This document shows, piece by piece, positions 7,222 to 15,320 of a DNA stretch of 27,197 nucleotides; the first letter of the stretch is position 1; every line of letters begins with the position of its first letter. Origin of the DNA: JBBSUX01 sp038234045 (lineage in GTDB: Bacteria > Pseudomonadota > Gammaproteobacteria > Burkholderiales > Burkholderiaceae_C); NCBI GenBank assembly GCA_038234045.1, contig JBBSUX010000007.1, positions 1-27,197 on the forward strand. The letters are read 5' to 3'. The notes beneath the pieces were generated by a model, which saw only the letters and a program-made list of their open reading frames with translations, searched no databases and was not told the DNA's origin. The position numbers and the translations under genes were made by a program.

Positions 7222-9178
7222 CAAGGGTGGAGGTATCTTGAGTGATGGCCTCGCCCTTGGCGATGCTGCGCAACAGGCGCCGCATGATCTTGCCGCTGCG
7301 GGTCTTGGGAAGGTTGTCGCCGAAGCGAATGTCCTTGGGTTTGGCGATCGGGCCAATTTCTTTGGCCACCCAGTCGCGAAGTTCCTTGGCGATTGCCTGC
7401 GCTTCGGCACCGGTCGGGCGGGAGCGCTTCAGTACGACGAAAGCGCAGATCGCCTCGCCGGTCAGGTCGTCGGGCCGACCCACTACCGCCGCTTCGGCCA
7501 CCAGATCGGTCTTGGCGACCAGCGCGGATTCGATTTCCATCGTGCCCATGCGGTGACCCGACACGTTCAGGACGTCATCGATACGCCCGGTGATGCGGAA
7601 ATAGCCGCGATCCTCGCTGCGCACCGCACCATCGCCGGCCAGGTAGATGGTGCCGCCCATCTCGATCGGGAAATACGCTTTCTTGAAGCGCTCAGGGTCG
7701 TTCCAGATGGTGCGAATCATCGAAGGCCAGGGACGCTTGATCACCAACATGCCGCCGGCGCCATTGGGCAGATCGTTGCCGGTCTCATCGACGATGGCAG
7801 CCTTGATGCCCGGCAGCGGCAGCGTGCAGGAGCCAGGCACCAGCGGCGTCGCGCCCGGCAGTGGCGTGATGACGTGGCCGCCGGTTTCCGTTTGCCACCA
7901 GGTGTCGATGACAGGGCAACGCTCGCCGCCCACGCTGCGGTAGTACCACATCCAGGCCTCGGGATTGATCGGCTCGCCGACGGAACCCAGAATGCGCAGC
8001 GACGAGAGATCCGAGCTCTTCGGATGCACCGCGGCGTCAGCTTCAGATGCCTTGATGAGCGAGCGGATGGCCGTAGGCGCTGTGTAGAAGATGCTTACCT
8101 TGTGGCGCTCGATCATTTGCCAGAAGCGACCGGCATTCGGATAGGTGGGAACGCCCTCAAACACCACCTGCGTGGCGCCTGCAGCCAGCGGCCCGTAGGT
8201 CACGTAGGTATGACCGGTGATCCAGCCGATGTCGGCGGTGCACCAGAACACATCGTCCGGTCGCAGATCGAAGGTCCAGTCCATCGTCAGCTTGGCCCAC
8301 AGTAGGTAGCCGCCACTGCTGTGCTGCACGCCCTTGGGCTGCCCGGTGGAGCCCGACGTGTAGAGGATGAAGAGTGGATGCTCCGCCTCGACCGCAACCG
8401 GCGGGCAGTCTTCGCTCTGCCCCGCCAGTGCGTCACCGAAGGTGATGTCGCGCCCGGCCTGCATCGCACATTCGCTGCCGGTGCGCTGATAGACGAAAAC
8501 CGTCTGCACGCATTCGCAGCCGCCCATATCGATTGCGTGATCGATGATGGACTTGAGCGGCATCTCCTTGCCACCGCGCATCTGAAAATCTGCCGTGATC
8601 ACCGCAACGGCGCTGGCGCCGATGATGCGTTCGTTGAGCGCTTTCGCCGAAAAACCGCCGAACACCACGCTGTGAATGGCGCCGAGCCGGGCGCAGGCCT
8701 GCATCGCCACCACGCCTTCGATCGTCATCGGCATGTAGATGACGACGCGGTCGCCCTTCTTCACGCCGCGCGCTTTCAGCGCATTGGCGAACTGCGCTAC
8801 CCGCTTGAGCAGTTCGGCGTACGTGACCTTGGTCACCTTGCCGTCGTCTGCCTCGAAGAGGATGGCGGTCTTGTGCTCGGTCGGCGTGCCAATGTGGCGG
8901 TCCAGGCAGTTGGCGGAAACGTTGAGCTCGCCGTCATCAAACCAGCGGTAGAACGGCGCATTGGATTCATCCAAGGTGCGCGTGAACGGTTTGCTCCACA
9001 CGAGATTTTCGCGCGCAAGGCGGGCCCAGAAGCCTTCAAAATCGTTATCTGCTTCATCGCAGAGTTTTTGATAGGCGGCCATGCCAGAAATTCGCGCGCC
9101 CTTGACCGCGCTTTTGGGGGGCGGGAACACGCGGTTTTCGATCAGCATGGATTCGATGTTGGAACTGCCAGCGCTCAT
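7181..9178 (-). CDS. acs: Acetyl-CoA synthetase (AMP-forming)
   Basis: Acs converts acetate, ATP and CoA to acetyl-CoA, AMP and pyrophosphate in the cytoplasm through acetyl-AMP, allowing growth on acetate. The 665-residue product is of normal length. Motifs seen are the P-loop YTSGSTGQPKG (273-283), the acetate-pocket WWQTETGG around 425, the hinge DVLNVSGHRMGTMEIESAL, and the adenylation Lys K630 in PKTRSGKIMRR. In many bacteria that Lys is switched off by acetylation. The start at 9178 has GAGGAG about 11 bases upstream. The gene lies 229 bp downstream of fumC on the same strand, with a dispersed repeat in between. Its last 41 bp are duplicated just downstream. The product itself looks intact. 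Confidence 0.97.
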   Translation of the reverse strand: MSAGSSNIESMLIENRVFPPPKSAVKGARISGMAAYQKLCDEADNDFEGFWARLARENLVWSKPFTRTLDESNAPFYRWFDDGELNVSANCLDRHIGTPTEHKTAILFEADDGKVTKVTYAELLKRVAQFANALKARGVKKGDRVVIYMPMTIEGVVAMQACARLGAIHSVVFGGFSAKALNERIIGASAVAVITADFQMRGGKEMPLKSIIDHAIDMGGCECVQTVFVYQRTGSECAMQAGRDITFGDALAGQSEDCPPVAVEAEHPLFILYTSGSTGQPKGVQHSSGGYLLWAKLTMDWTFDLRPDDVFWCTADIGWITGHTYVTYGPLAAGATQVVFEGVPTYPNAGRFWQMIERHKVSIFYTAPTAIRSLIKASEADAAVHPKSSDLSSLRILGSVGEPINPEAWMWYYRSVGGERCPVIDTWWQTETGGHVITPLPGATPLVPGSCTLPLPGIKAAIVDETGNDLPNGAGGMLVIKRPWPSMIRTIWNDPERFKKAYFPIEMGGTIYLAGDGAVRSEDRGYFRITGRIDDVLNVSGHRMGTMEIESALVAKTDLVAEAAVVGRPDDLTGEAICAFVVLKRSRPTGAEAQAIAKELRDWVAKEIGPIAKPKDIRFGDNLPKTRSGKIMRRLLRSIAKGEAITQDTSTLENPAILDQLGEAN

Positions 9179-9328
9179 GATCTTTTGTCTCCTCTGTCTT
9201 CAACGGCGGAATGCAAGGGCGAAATGAAAGCTTAAGACCAGACTGTCGCGCGGGGCACTTACGGGCCACTGACTTTGCTGTTCACGGCCTCCCTTGCAAG
9301 GTTTTCCAAACAGCCGCCGCCACCGCTA

Positions 9329-9392
9329 TTTGATCAATGATATATGGCTCACGCGCATATTGCACAAGCGCTATCAGCAACCATTTCGATAG
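9329..9392 (-). repeat. Dispersed low-GC repeat, copy D (between fumC and acs)
   Basis: This is a 64 bp stretch of about 42% GC. In the opposite orientation it aligns without gaps to the murI copy at 13191-13254, with 37 of 64 positions identical by hand count. Conserved blocks are TTTGAT, GCGCA, a GCGC-A-AGC region and ATTTC-ATAG. It lies 16 bp past the fumC stop codon, where it could affect the fumC mRNA 3' end or acs transcription. Confidence 0.6.
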
Positions 9393-9407
9393 CGACTGCG
9401 TTTTTTG

Positions 9408-10808
9408 TCATGCATCCAGTGCGCGATGCCCCACCATATCGCCCGGCACCACCCAGCGGTCGAAATCTTCGGCGCTGACATAGCCGGAGGCAATGGCAGC
9501 ATCACGCAGGCTGCTGCCTTCCTTGTGGGCTTTCTTGGCAATGGCGGCGGCCTTGTCGTAGCCGATGTGGGTGTTCAACGCTGTCACCAGCATCAGCGAC
9601 CGATCGACCAGTTCGGTGATGCGCTCGCGATTCGGCTCGATGCCGACCGCGCAGTGGTCGTTGAAGCTCTTCATGCCGTCGGCCAGCAAGCGAACGCTTT
9701 GCAGGAAGTTGTGCGCCACCATCGGTCGGAACACATTCAGTTCGAAATTGCCCGAGGCTCCGCCGAAGTTGATGGCCACATCGTTGCCGAAGACCTGTGC
9801 GCACAGCATGGTCAGCGCCTCGCTCTGCGTCGGGTTGACCGTGCCCGGCATGATGGACGAGCCAGGCTCGTTCTCGGGAATGCTCAGCTCGCCGATGCCG
9901 CTGCGTGGCCCGCTGGCCAGCCAACGCACATCGTTGGCGATCTTCATCAAGCTCGCGGCCAGGCCTTTGAGCGCGCCATGCGCATGGACCAGCGCATCGA
10001 CCGAAGCCAGCGCCTCGAACTTGTTCGGCGCGGTCACGAACGGATAGCCAGTCAGGTCCGCGATTTCTTCAGCAACCGCCAACGCATAGCCCTGCGGCGC
10101 GTTCAAGCCGGTGCCTACCGCCGTGCCGCCGAGTGCCAGCTCCTGCAGGTGCGGCAAGGTAGCGCGAATGTGTTTCTCGGCATGCGCGAGCTGTGCGCCG
10201 TAACCCGAAAACTCCTGCCCCAGCGTCAGCGGTGTGGCGTCCTGCAGATGGGTTCGGCCGATCTTCACAATGTCGCGGAAATCGCGCGCCTTGTGCGCCA
10301 ACGTTTTCATGAGCAGATGCAGTGAGGGCAGCAATCGTTCATTGAGCGCGGTGACAGCCGCCACATGCATCGCGGTGGGAAACACATCGTTGGACGACTG
10401 GCTGCGGTTCACGTCGTCGTTCGGATGCACCTTGCGCGCTTCGCCGCGTTCGCCGCCTAGCAATTCGCTAGCACGGTTGGCCAACACTTCATTCACGTTC
10501 ATGTTGGTCTGGGTACCAGAGCCAGTCTGCCAGACCACCAGCGGGAATTCGCCAGGATGCAAGCCGTCGATGACCTCTTGCGCAGCTCTGACGATGGCCT
10601 GGGTCTTCTCGGCGTCCTGCAAGCCCAGCTTGTGGTTCACCACCGCAGACGCGCGTTTGACGATTGCCAATGCCGTAATGATTTCCTTGGGCTGCCGCTC
10701 ACCAGAAATGTCGAAGTTCTGCAGCGACCGTTGCGTCTGGGCGCCCCAGAGCTGGTCAGCAGGAACGTCGATGGGGCCAAAAGTGTCGCGCTCGGAACGT
10801 GTATTCAT
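9408..10808 (-). CDS. fumC: Class II fumarate hydratase with altered signature residue
   Basis: FumC interconverts fumarate and L-malate in the TCA cycle as an iron-free, oxygen-stable tetramer. The 466-residue product (start at 10808; an upstream ATG at 10856 adds a poorly conserved leader) has TGSGTQTNMN (95-104), HPNDDVNRSQSSND (B site and substrate loop, 128-141) and GRTHLQDATPLTLGQE (184-199, catalytic His at 187). The superfamily signature reads GSSIMPGTVNP, with Thr323 where the family has Lys (K324 in E. coli FumC, a substrate-binding residue). The codon at 9840-9842 is ACG, one base from AAG. All other active-site residues I can locate are intact. It is divergent from a class I fumarase gene. 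Confidence 0.93.
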   Translation of the reverse strand: MNTRSERDTFGPIDVPADQLWGAQTQRSLQNFDISGERQPKEIITALAIVKRASAVVNHKLGLQDAEKTQAIVRAAQEVIDGLHPGEFPLVVWQTGSGTQTNMNVNEVLANRASELLGGERGEARKVHPNDDVNRSQSSNDVFPTAMHVAAVTALNERLLPSLHLLMKTLAHKARDFRDIVKIGRTHLQDATPLTLGQEFSGYGAQLAHAEKHIRATLPHLQELALGGTAVGTGLNAPQGYALAVAEEIADLTGYPFVTAPNKFEALASVDALVHAHGALKGLAASLMKIANDVRWLASGPRSGIGELSIPENEPGSSIMPGTVNPTQSEALTMLCAQVFGNDVAINFGGASGNFELNVFRPMVAHNFLQSVRLLADGMKSFNDHCAVGIEPNRERITELVDRSLMLVTALNTHIGYDKAAAIAKKAHKEGSSLRDAAIASGYVSAEDFDRWVVPGDMVGHRALDA

Positions 10809-11069
10809 GTCGTTGAGAGGGAATAGGAGTGAAGAAATGAAAGAAGTGGCGAGCAAACTAAAAATTCACGCGCGACGGACAAACCAATTATTTCAGCATT
10901 GAGCGCAGTGGTGTTCGCACCGCAGCCAGCCGTCCTGCCAAGGTCTGATTCTGCGGCGCGTAGCGCCCCGGATTTGGGACCGGGAGCTAGGCGGTCGTCA
11001 AGCCGGGCACGGGACGGAAGCCGATAATTGCGGCCTGCCTTTCATTTCGCCTAAGGGGCCCGTCAAACC
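10809..11069. promoter_or_regulatory. Divergent fumC/fumA promoter region
   Basis: These 261 bp separate the two fumarase genes and must hold both promoters. The fumC-proximal half is AT-rich and the fumA-proximal half GC-rich. A perfect small dyad GGCGC-GTA-GCGCC lies at 10955-10967. AAGGGG a few bases before the ATG at 11070 serves as the ribosome-binding site of the class I gene. No clear promoter boxes or known regulator sites were recognised. Confidence 0.5.
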
Positions 11070-12623
11070 ATGGCCGTCACCATCCGCTACGCCGATTTCG
11101 TCGACTCCATCGCCGCCGCGCTGCAGTTCATCAGTTACTACCATCCGGCCGACTTCGTCACGCACTTGGCACGTGCCTACCAACGCGAACAGAGCCCCGC
11201 CGCCAAGGATGCGATGGCGCAGATCCTCACCAACAGCAAGATGAGCGCGATGGGTCATCGGCCGGTCTGTCAGGACACTGGTCTTGTGAACGTGTTCCTC
11301 AAGGTCGGCATGGAGGTGCGGCTCGAAGGCTTCCCGGCAGGGTTGGAGGACGCCGTGAACGATGGCGTGCGGCGCGCCTACACCGATGCCGACAATCCTC
11401 TGCGCGCCTCGGTTGTGGCGGATCCGCTCTTTGGCCGCACCAATACGCGCGACAACACACCCGCCGTGATTTCCACCCGGATCGTCGAAGGGGCTACGCT
11501 TGACATCACCGTCGCAGCGAAAGGTTTCGGCAGCGAGAACAAGAGCAAGGTGGTGATGCTCAATCCCAGCGATTCGCTGGTGGACTGGGTGCTGAAAACC
11601 GTGCCCACGATGGGCGCAGGCTGGTGTCCGCCCGGCATGCTGGGGATTGGTGTCGGCGGCACCATGGAAAAAGCGGCTTTGCTGGCCAAGGAAAGCCTGA
11701 TGGACGATATGGACATGGACGAGCTTCGGGCCCGATCCTGGCGCGGCGAAAAGCTCGATCCGATCGATGATCTGCGGCTGGAGCTGTTCGAGAAGGTCAA
11801 TGCGCTGGGGATCGGCGCGCAAGGCCTGGGCGGCCTCACCACCGTGCTGGATGTGAAGATCAAGACCTATCCGACCCACGCGGCCAGCAAACCCGTGGCG
11901 ATGATTCCGAACTGCGCAGCGACCCGGCACGCGCACTTCGTGATGGACGGCTCCGGCCCTGTCTACCTGCCGCCGCCCGCTCTCGATGTGTGGCCGAAGG
12001 TGGACTGGAAGCCCGACGCCCTGACTGCCATGCGCGTGCAGCTAGACACCCTTTCGCGCGAAGAAATTGCCAAGTGGAAGCCGGGCCAAACCCTGCTGCT
12101 CAACGGCAAGATGCTCACCGGCCGCGACGCCGCGCACCAACGCATTGCCGACATGCTGGCCAAGGGCGAAGCGCTGCCCGTTGACTTCACCAACCGCGTG
12201 ATCTACTACGTCGGCCCGGTCGATGCGGTGCGTGATGAGGCAGTCGGTCCTGCTGGCCCCACCACCTCGACCCGCATGGACAAATTCACCGACATGATGC
12301 TGGAGAAAACCGGTCTGATTGCGATGATCGGCAAGGCAGAGCGTGGGCCCGAGGCGATCGATTCAATCCGCAAGCACCGCAGCGCTTACCTGATGGCAGT
12401 CGGTGGCGCCGCCTACCTCGTGTCGAAGGCGATCAAATCGGCGCGCGTGGTGGGTTTTGAGGATCTCGGCATGGAAGCGATTCACGAATTCGAGGTGGTC
12501 GACATGCCAGTGACCGTGGCAGTCGATGCGGGCGGCACCAGCGTGCACAACACGGGGCCTGCCGCATGGCGCGAGCGCATCGCCACCGGTGAATTCAAGG
12601 GTATTCCGCTGGCCGTCGCATGA
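11070..12623 (+). CDS. fumA: Class I fumarate hydratase ([4Fe-4S])
   Basis: This 517-residue single-chain class I fumarase catalyses the same fumarate/malate reaction as FumC but uses an oxygen-sensitive [4Fe-4S] cluster. The three cluster cysteines are seen in their family contexts: C67 (HRPVCQDTG), C186 (GAGWCPPGMLGIGVGG) and C282 (IPNCAATRHAHF). The N-terminal (alpha) domain is followed by the C-terminal (beta) swivelling domain, about 335-510, with GKMLTGRDAAHQRI and YYVGPVD. It is divergent from fumC, so the cell has both an iron-dependent and an iron-free fumarase side by side. The stop overlaps the murI start (ATGA), so the two are translationally coupled. Whether to call it fumA or fumB is arbitrary. 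Confidence 0.95.
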   Translation: MAVTIRYADFVDSIAAALQFISYYHPADFVTHLARAYQREQSPAAKDAMAQILTNSKMSAMGHRPVCQDTGLVNVFLKVGMEVRLEGFPAGLEDAVNDGVRRAYTDADNPLRASVVADPLFGRTNTRDNTPAVISTRIVEGATLDITVAAKGFGSENKSKVVMLNPSDSLVDWVLKTVPTMGAGWCPPGMLGIGVGGTMEKAALLAKESLMDDMDMDELRARSWRGEKLDPIDDLRLELFEKVNALGIGAQGLGGLTTVLDVKIKTYPTHAASKPVAMIPNCAATRHAHFVMDGSGPVYLPPPALDVWPKVDWKPDALTAMRVQLDTLSREEIAKWKPGQTLLLNGKMLTGRDAAHQRIADMLAKGEALPVDFTNRVIYYVGPVDAVRDEAVGPAGPTTSTRMDKFTDMMLEKTGLIAMIGKAERGPEAIDSIRKHRSAYLMAVGGAAYLVSKAIKSARVVGFEDLGMEAIHEFEVVDMPVTVAVDAGGTSVHNTGPAAWRERIATGEFKGIPLAVA

Positions 12624-13540
12624 GCCTTGCGCAAGCGGAGACGACGCCCACGGCGGCTGAGTCGTTTGCCATTGACCGCGATGCGCCGGTCGGCGTCTTC
12701 GACAGCGGCATCGGCGGGCTGAGCATCCTGCGCGCGTTGCGCAGCGAACTGCCGGCCGAGCATTTTGTCTATCTGGCCGACAGCGCCTACGCGACCTACG
12801 GAGAGCGCAGCGAAGAGTTCGTACGCAAGCGCAGTCTGGCGGTCACGCGGCAGCTGATCGAACAGTTCAACATCAAGGCGCTGGTGGTGGCCTGCAATTC
12901 GGCGACCGCCTGCGCGATCGACCAGATCCGCAGCACCTTTCCCGCACTTGCCGTCATCGGCGTCGAGCCGGCCGTCAAGCCGGCGCTGCAGGCGAGCCGC
13001 ACCCGCCGTATCGGTGTCATCGGGACCCGGGCGACGCTTTCGAGTGCACGGTTTCGAACCCTGCTGCAAGCGGTGGCCAGCGAGGCCGAATTCATCGTGC
13101 AGCCCTGCGACGGACTGGCCGCCGCCATCGAACGTACGGTGCAAACCCCGAGCATGGGCAGTGGCAGTGACAGTGGCACCGATGAAAATGCTATTGAAAT
13201 AGAAGCTATTTGCGCACGTTATGCCTGCGCTATCGGCACTTTTGGCTCATCAAATGACGAGATCGACACCTTGGTGCTCGGTTGCACCCACTACTTGTTT
13301 GCCGAACGGGAGCTGCGCATCTGTACTGGTCCGAACGTCACCTTTATCGAGCCTGGCGTGCCGGTAGCGAGGCAGGCCCGCAGGCTGTTGGAGCGGCGAG
13401 GCGCGCTGCGCGACAGCAGCAACACATCGGGCCTTCACCTTAGCGCTGCGGACGCACTCTCACGCCCGAGCGGCACGCTCCATCTGCTGAGCACTGCCGA
13501 CATCGCAATGCTGCGCCACGCCGCGCAGCGCTGGTTGTGA
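12620..13540 (+). CDS. murI: Glutamate racemase with a repeat-encoded segment
   Basis: MurI converts L- to D-glutamate for peptidoglycan precursor synthesis in the cytoplasm. Catalytic cysteines are C92 (VACNSATA) and C222 (LGCTHY). The N-terminal DSGIGG motif (28-33) and the YGERS loop (60-64) are also present. At 306 residues it is longer than the usual 260-285. It has an N-terminal extension of about 20 residues and a Gly/Ser-rich linker followed by residues 188-212, which are encoded by a low-GC dispersed repeat with unusual codons such as ATA. The repeat-encoded part sits where other MurI proteins have the helix before LGCTHY. That motif here reads LGCTHYLF, where Pro commonly follows the Tyr. 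The start overlaps the fumarase stop by four bases, and no strong separate ribosome-binding site is seen. Confidence 0.93.
   Translation: MSLAQAETTPTAAESFAIDRDAPVGVFDSGIGGLSILRALRSELPAEHFVYLADSAYATYGERSEEFVRKRSLAVTRQLIEQFNIKALVVACNSATACAIDQIRSTFPALAVIGVEPAVKPALQASRTRRIGVIGTRATLSSARFRTLLQAVASEAEFIVQPCDGLAAAIERTVQTPSMGSGSDSGTDENAIEIEAICARYACAIGTFGSSNDEIDTLVLGCTHYLFAERELRICTGPNVTFIEPGVPVARQARRLLERRGALRDSSNTSGLHLSAADALSRPSGTLHLLSTADIAMLRHAAQRWL
13191..13254 (+). repeat. Dispersed low-GC repeat, copy A (in frame inside murI)
   Basis: This is a 64 bp stretch of about 44% GC inside a much GC-richer gene. It begins with the palindrome CTATTGAAATAG and contains AGCTATTTGCGCA and a closing CATCAAA. 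It aligns with copies B (25501-25558), C (2617-2674) and, in reverse, D (9329-9392). It is read without a stop in the murI frame. It resembles, from memory, a short dispersed repeat common between genes of Comamonadaceae. Confidence 0.7.
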
Positions 13541-13625
13541 CAAGCGCCCTACTTTCCCCGACAGGCTCACCGTGATCGTGCAAGCGCGGTGAACGCCATC
13601 GGGCTTGCGGACGCTGACAGCCACA

Positions 13626-14195
13626 TCAGCCAAGCGAAAAGTTCGGGCCTCGCTCTACAGAGTCTGCAGAAGCCGCGCCCCACAGCCGCCCGCCCGGCCC
13701 CGCCAGATGCGTAAGGTAGAGCCGCACGTCGAGCTCGAGTTGGTGATAGCGCGGCTCCATGTGCTCGCACAACTGATAGAACGCGCGGCCGTGTTCGCGC
13801 TCGCGCAAGTGGGCCAGCTCATGCACCACGATCATCCGGAGGAAAGCCTCGGGCGCATCCCGAAATAGTGTCGCTATCCGTATCTCACGGCTGGCCCGCA
13901 GCCGGCTGCCTTGCACACGGGAATAGGCGGTATGCAGCCCGAGCGCGTGCTGCACGATCCTGAGCTTGCTGTCGTAGCGGACGCGATCCACAGGGGGTGC
14001 GCTGCGCATCGCTTGCGCCCGCAGCTCTGTGACGTAGGCGTACAGCGCCTTGTCCGTACGGATGTCGTGCGCCGCTGCGCCATGACGCTTCAAAAGGAAC
14101 ATGGCGAGGCCGCCCTCTTCGCCCTGGAGGCGCACCACCTGCGCCCGCACTTCCGCTGAATAGCCCTGCAGAAACGGAAATTCTTCAGAGTGCAT
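13626..14195 (-). CDS. YgjP-type zinc metallopeptidase-like protein
   Basis: This 189-residue protein belongs to the YgjP/DUF45 (M48-like) family. The zinc site is HELAHLREREHGRAFY: H125 and H129 of HExxH, with H135 as the third ligand. A conserved SRVQGSRLRASREIRIATLFRDAP-type segment lies just before it, and YHQLELDVRLYLTHL follows. The length fits a single domain with no signal peptide, so it is probably cytoplasmic. The family's substrate is poorly defined; some members have been linked to restriction systems or nucleotide hydrolysis. None of those partners is present here. It converges with murI 85 bp away, and the gap shows no convincing terminator. Confidence 0.82.
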   Translation of the reverse strand: MHSEEFPFLQGYSAEVRAQVVRLQGEEGGLAMFLLKRHGAAAHDIRTDKALYAYVTELRAQAMRSAPPVDRVRYDSKLRIVQHALGLHTAYSRVQGSRLRASREIRIATLFRDAPEAFLRMIVVHELAHLREREHGRAFYQLCEHMEPRYHQLELDVRLYLTHLAGPGGRLWGAASADSVERGPNFSLG

Positions 14196-14333
14196 TGCGC
14201 AGAGCGACCAGGGCCATTTTGATAGAAAGCCAGAACCCGATTCCGGCTTGCAGGCGGGTGCAGTCAGCCGCCCGATTTGTCAGATGCCGGACCGAGGCGC
14301 GTACAGCCGCCCTCGCCGCTGTAACAACCGCAT

Positions 14334-14963
14334 TCAGTGAAGATGCCGTGGCCGCCGGCCGCCACCGGAATGGCCCGAGCCTGGCCCACCCGATCCCCTG
14401 GGCGGCCGACCGAGCTCCAGAGAGCTAACCAGCGCCTCAAAGCGCTCGCCGAAAAGCTTGTCGATCGCCTCGACCACGCCACCAAGCTCAGCGCCATCGA
14501 AGTGGCGCTCCATCAGGTTGACGACATCCTGCACCAGCAGGTCGCGCTGCGCCTGCATGATGGCGGCAGGTGTGGGGCCGACGAAAAGCATCAGGAAATC
14601 GTCGCGCGCCTCGGCATCGTCGGGCTCTTCTTCATCATCGAAATCGGTGTCGTAGAAGGTGACTTCGATGCCGGCGCCCTGCTCTGCCAGATCGTTGATG
14701 CCCATGCACATCTCGTCGAGCGACTGTCGAAAATCCTCGTTGCCGTTGACGGTCCAGCACATCCGCAGCAGGTGTTTGGCTGAATCAAACTCGATACCCG
14801 GCTCGTCTTCATAGGCGCTCGATGCGCCATCTGCGAGCGAGCGCGCTCCCGCGTATTTCCACAGTGGTCGCAAAGCTTCCTGCAACTGATCGAACGTCAC
14901 GTCGGCCCGCAGGACTACCTCACCGTGCACATGAATTTCAAAAGGGGGGGTGTAGCTGGACAT
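14334..14963 (-). CDS. Acidic conserved protein of unknown function
   Basis: This is a soluble 209-residue protein with no signal peptide or membrane segment. It starts MSSYTPPFEIHVHGEV, and I prefer the ATG at 14963 over the one at 15011 because the upstream extension looks non-conserved. It has a central acidic stretch (DTDFDDEEEPDDAEARDD). A likely folded C-terminal helical part (MQAQRDLLVQDVVNLMERHF) follows, then a Gly/Ser/His-rich tail (PRGSGGPGSGHSGGG). From memory it resembles a family conserved in Burkholderiales, possibly DUF6806, with no known function. It stands alone between the metallopeptidase gene and tRNA-Leu on the same strand. I recognise no catalytic motif. Confidence 0.75.
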   Translation of the reverse strand: MSSYTPPFEIHVHGEVVLRADVTFDQLQEALRPLWKYAGARSLADGASSAYEDEPGIEFDSAKHLLRMCWTVNGNEDFRQSLDEMCMGINDLAEQGAGIEVTFYDTDFDDEEEPDDAEARDDFLMLFVGPTPAAIMQAQRDLLVQDVVNLMERHFDGAELGGVVEAIDKLFGERFEALVSSLELGRPPRGSGGPGSGHSGGGRRPRHLH

Positions 14964-15081
14964 GATGATGCTTTGCAGAGATGGGGCGCTATGGGGAACC
15001 AAAGATCGCATATCGCAGTGAAGCGAAATCGATCCAAGTCACGCCGACGGCAGCCCGAAGCTTCTATTTTCTCACGTCGCC

Positions 15082-15174
15082 TGGTGCCCCGAGCCGGGGT
15101 CGAACCGGCACGCCCCCTCTCGGGATGGCGGCGGATTTTAAGTCCGCTGTGTCTACCGATTCCACCATCGGGGC
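15082..15174 (-). tRNA. tRNA-Leu (UAA)
   Basis: The minus strand folds as a class II tRNA. It has a 7 bp acceptor GCCCCGA/TCGGGGC and an anticodon stem GCGGA/TCCGC with loop CTTAAAA (anticodon TAA). It also has a long variable arm, a T arm GCCGG-TTCGACC-CCGGC, and an encoded CCA end (15082-15084). It corresponds to E. coli leuZ. Confidence 0.96.
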
Positions 15175-15320
15175 CAGCTGAGACTGTACCGCCAAAAAGA
15201 CCGCACTGCGGTGGCACAGCTGACGCACCGTGAGATGACGGCCGAACCCGCGTCGCTTGTAATTGGTCTGTTCAACACTTCGTCACGATTGGAAGGCCTC
15301 GGTCCGGCTAATCTCTCGTT

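Noticed and set aside
7124..8305. 393-codon plus-strand frame opposite acs
   Set aside because: This is an antisense shadow. The acs motifs on the minus strand are complete.
10809..10856. N-terminal extension of FumC to the ATG at 10856
   Set aside because: The 16 extra residues are not typical of class II fumarases, and conserved homology begins near MNTRSERDTFG.
10998..11936. 312-codon minus-strand frame opposite the class I fumarase gene
   Set aside because: This is an antisense shadow with no family resemblance. It would also overlap the fumarase promoter region.
14205..14230. CATTTTGATAG resembling the start of the dispersed repeat
   Set aside because: Only about ten bases match and the downstream blocks are missing. 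It is too short to count as a copy.
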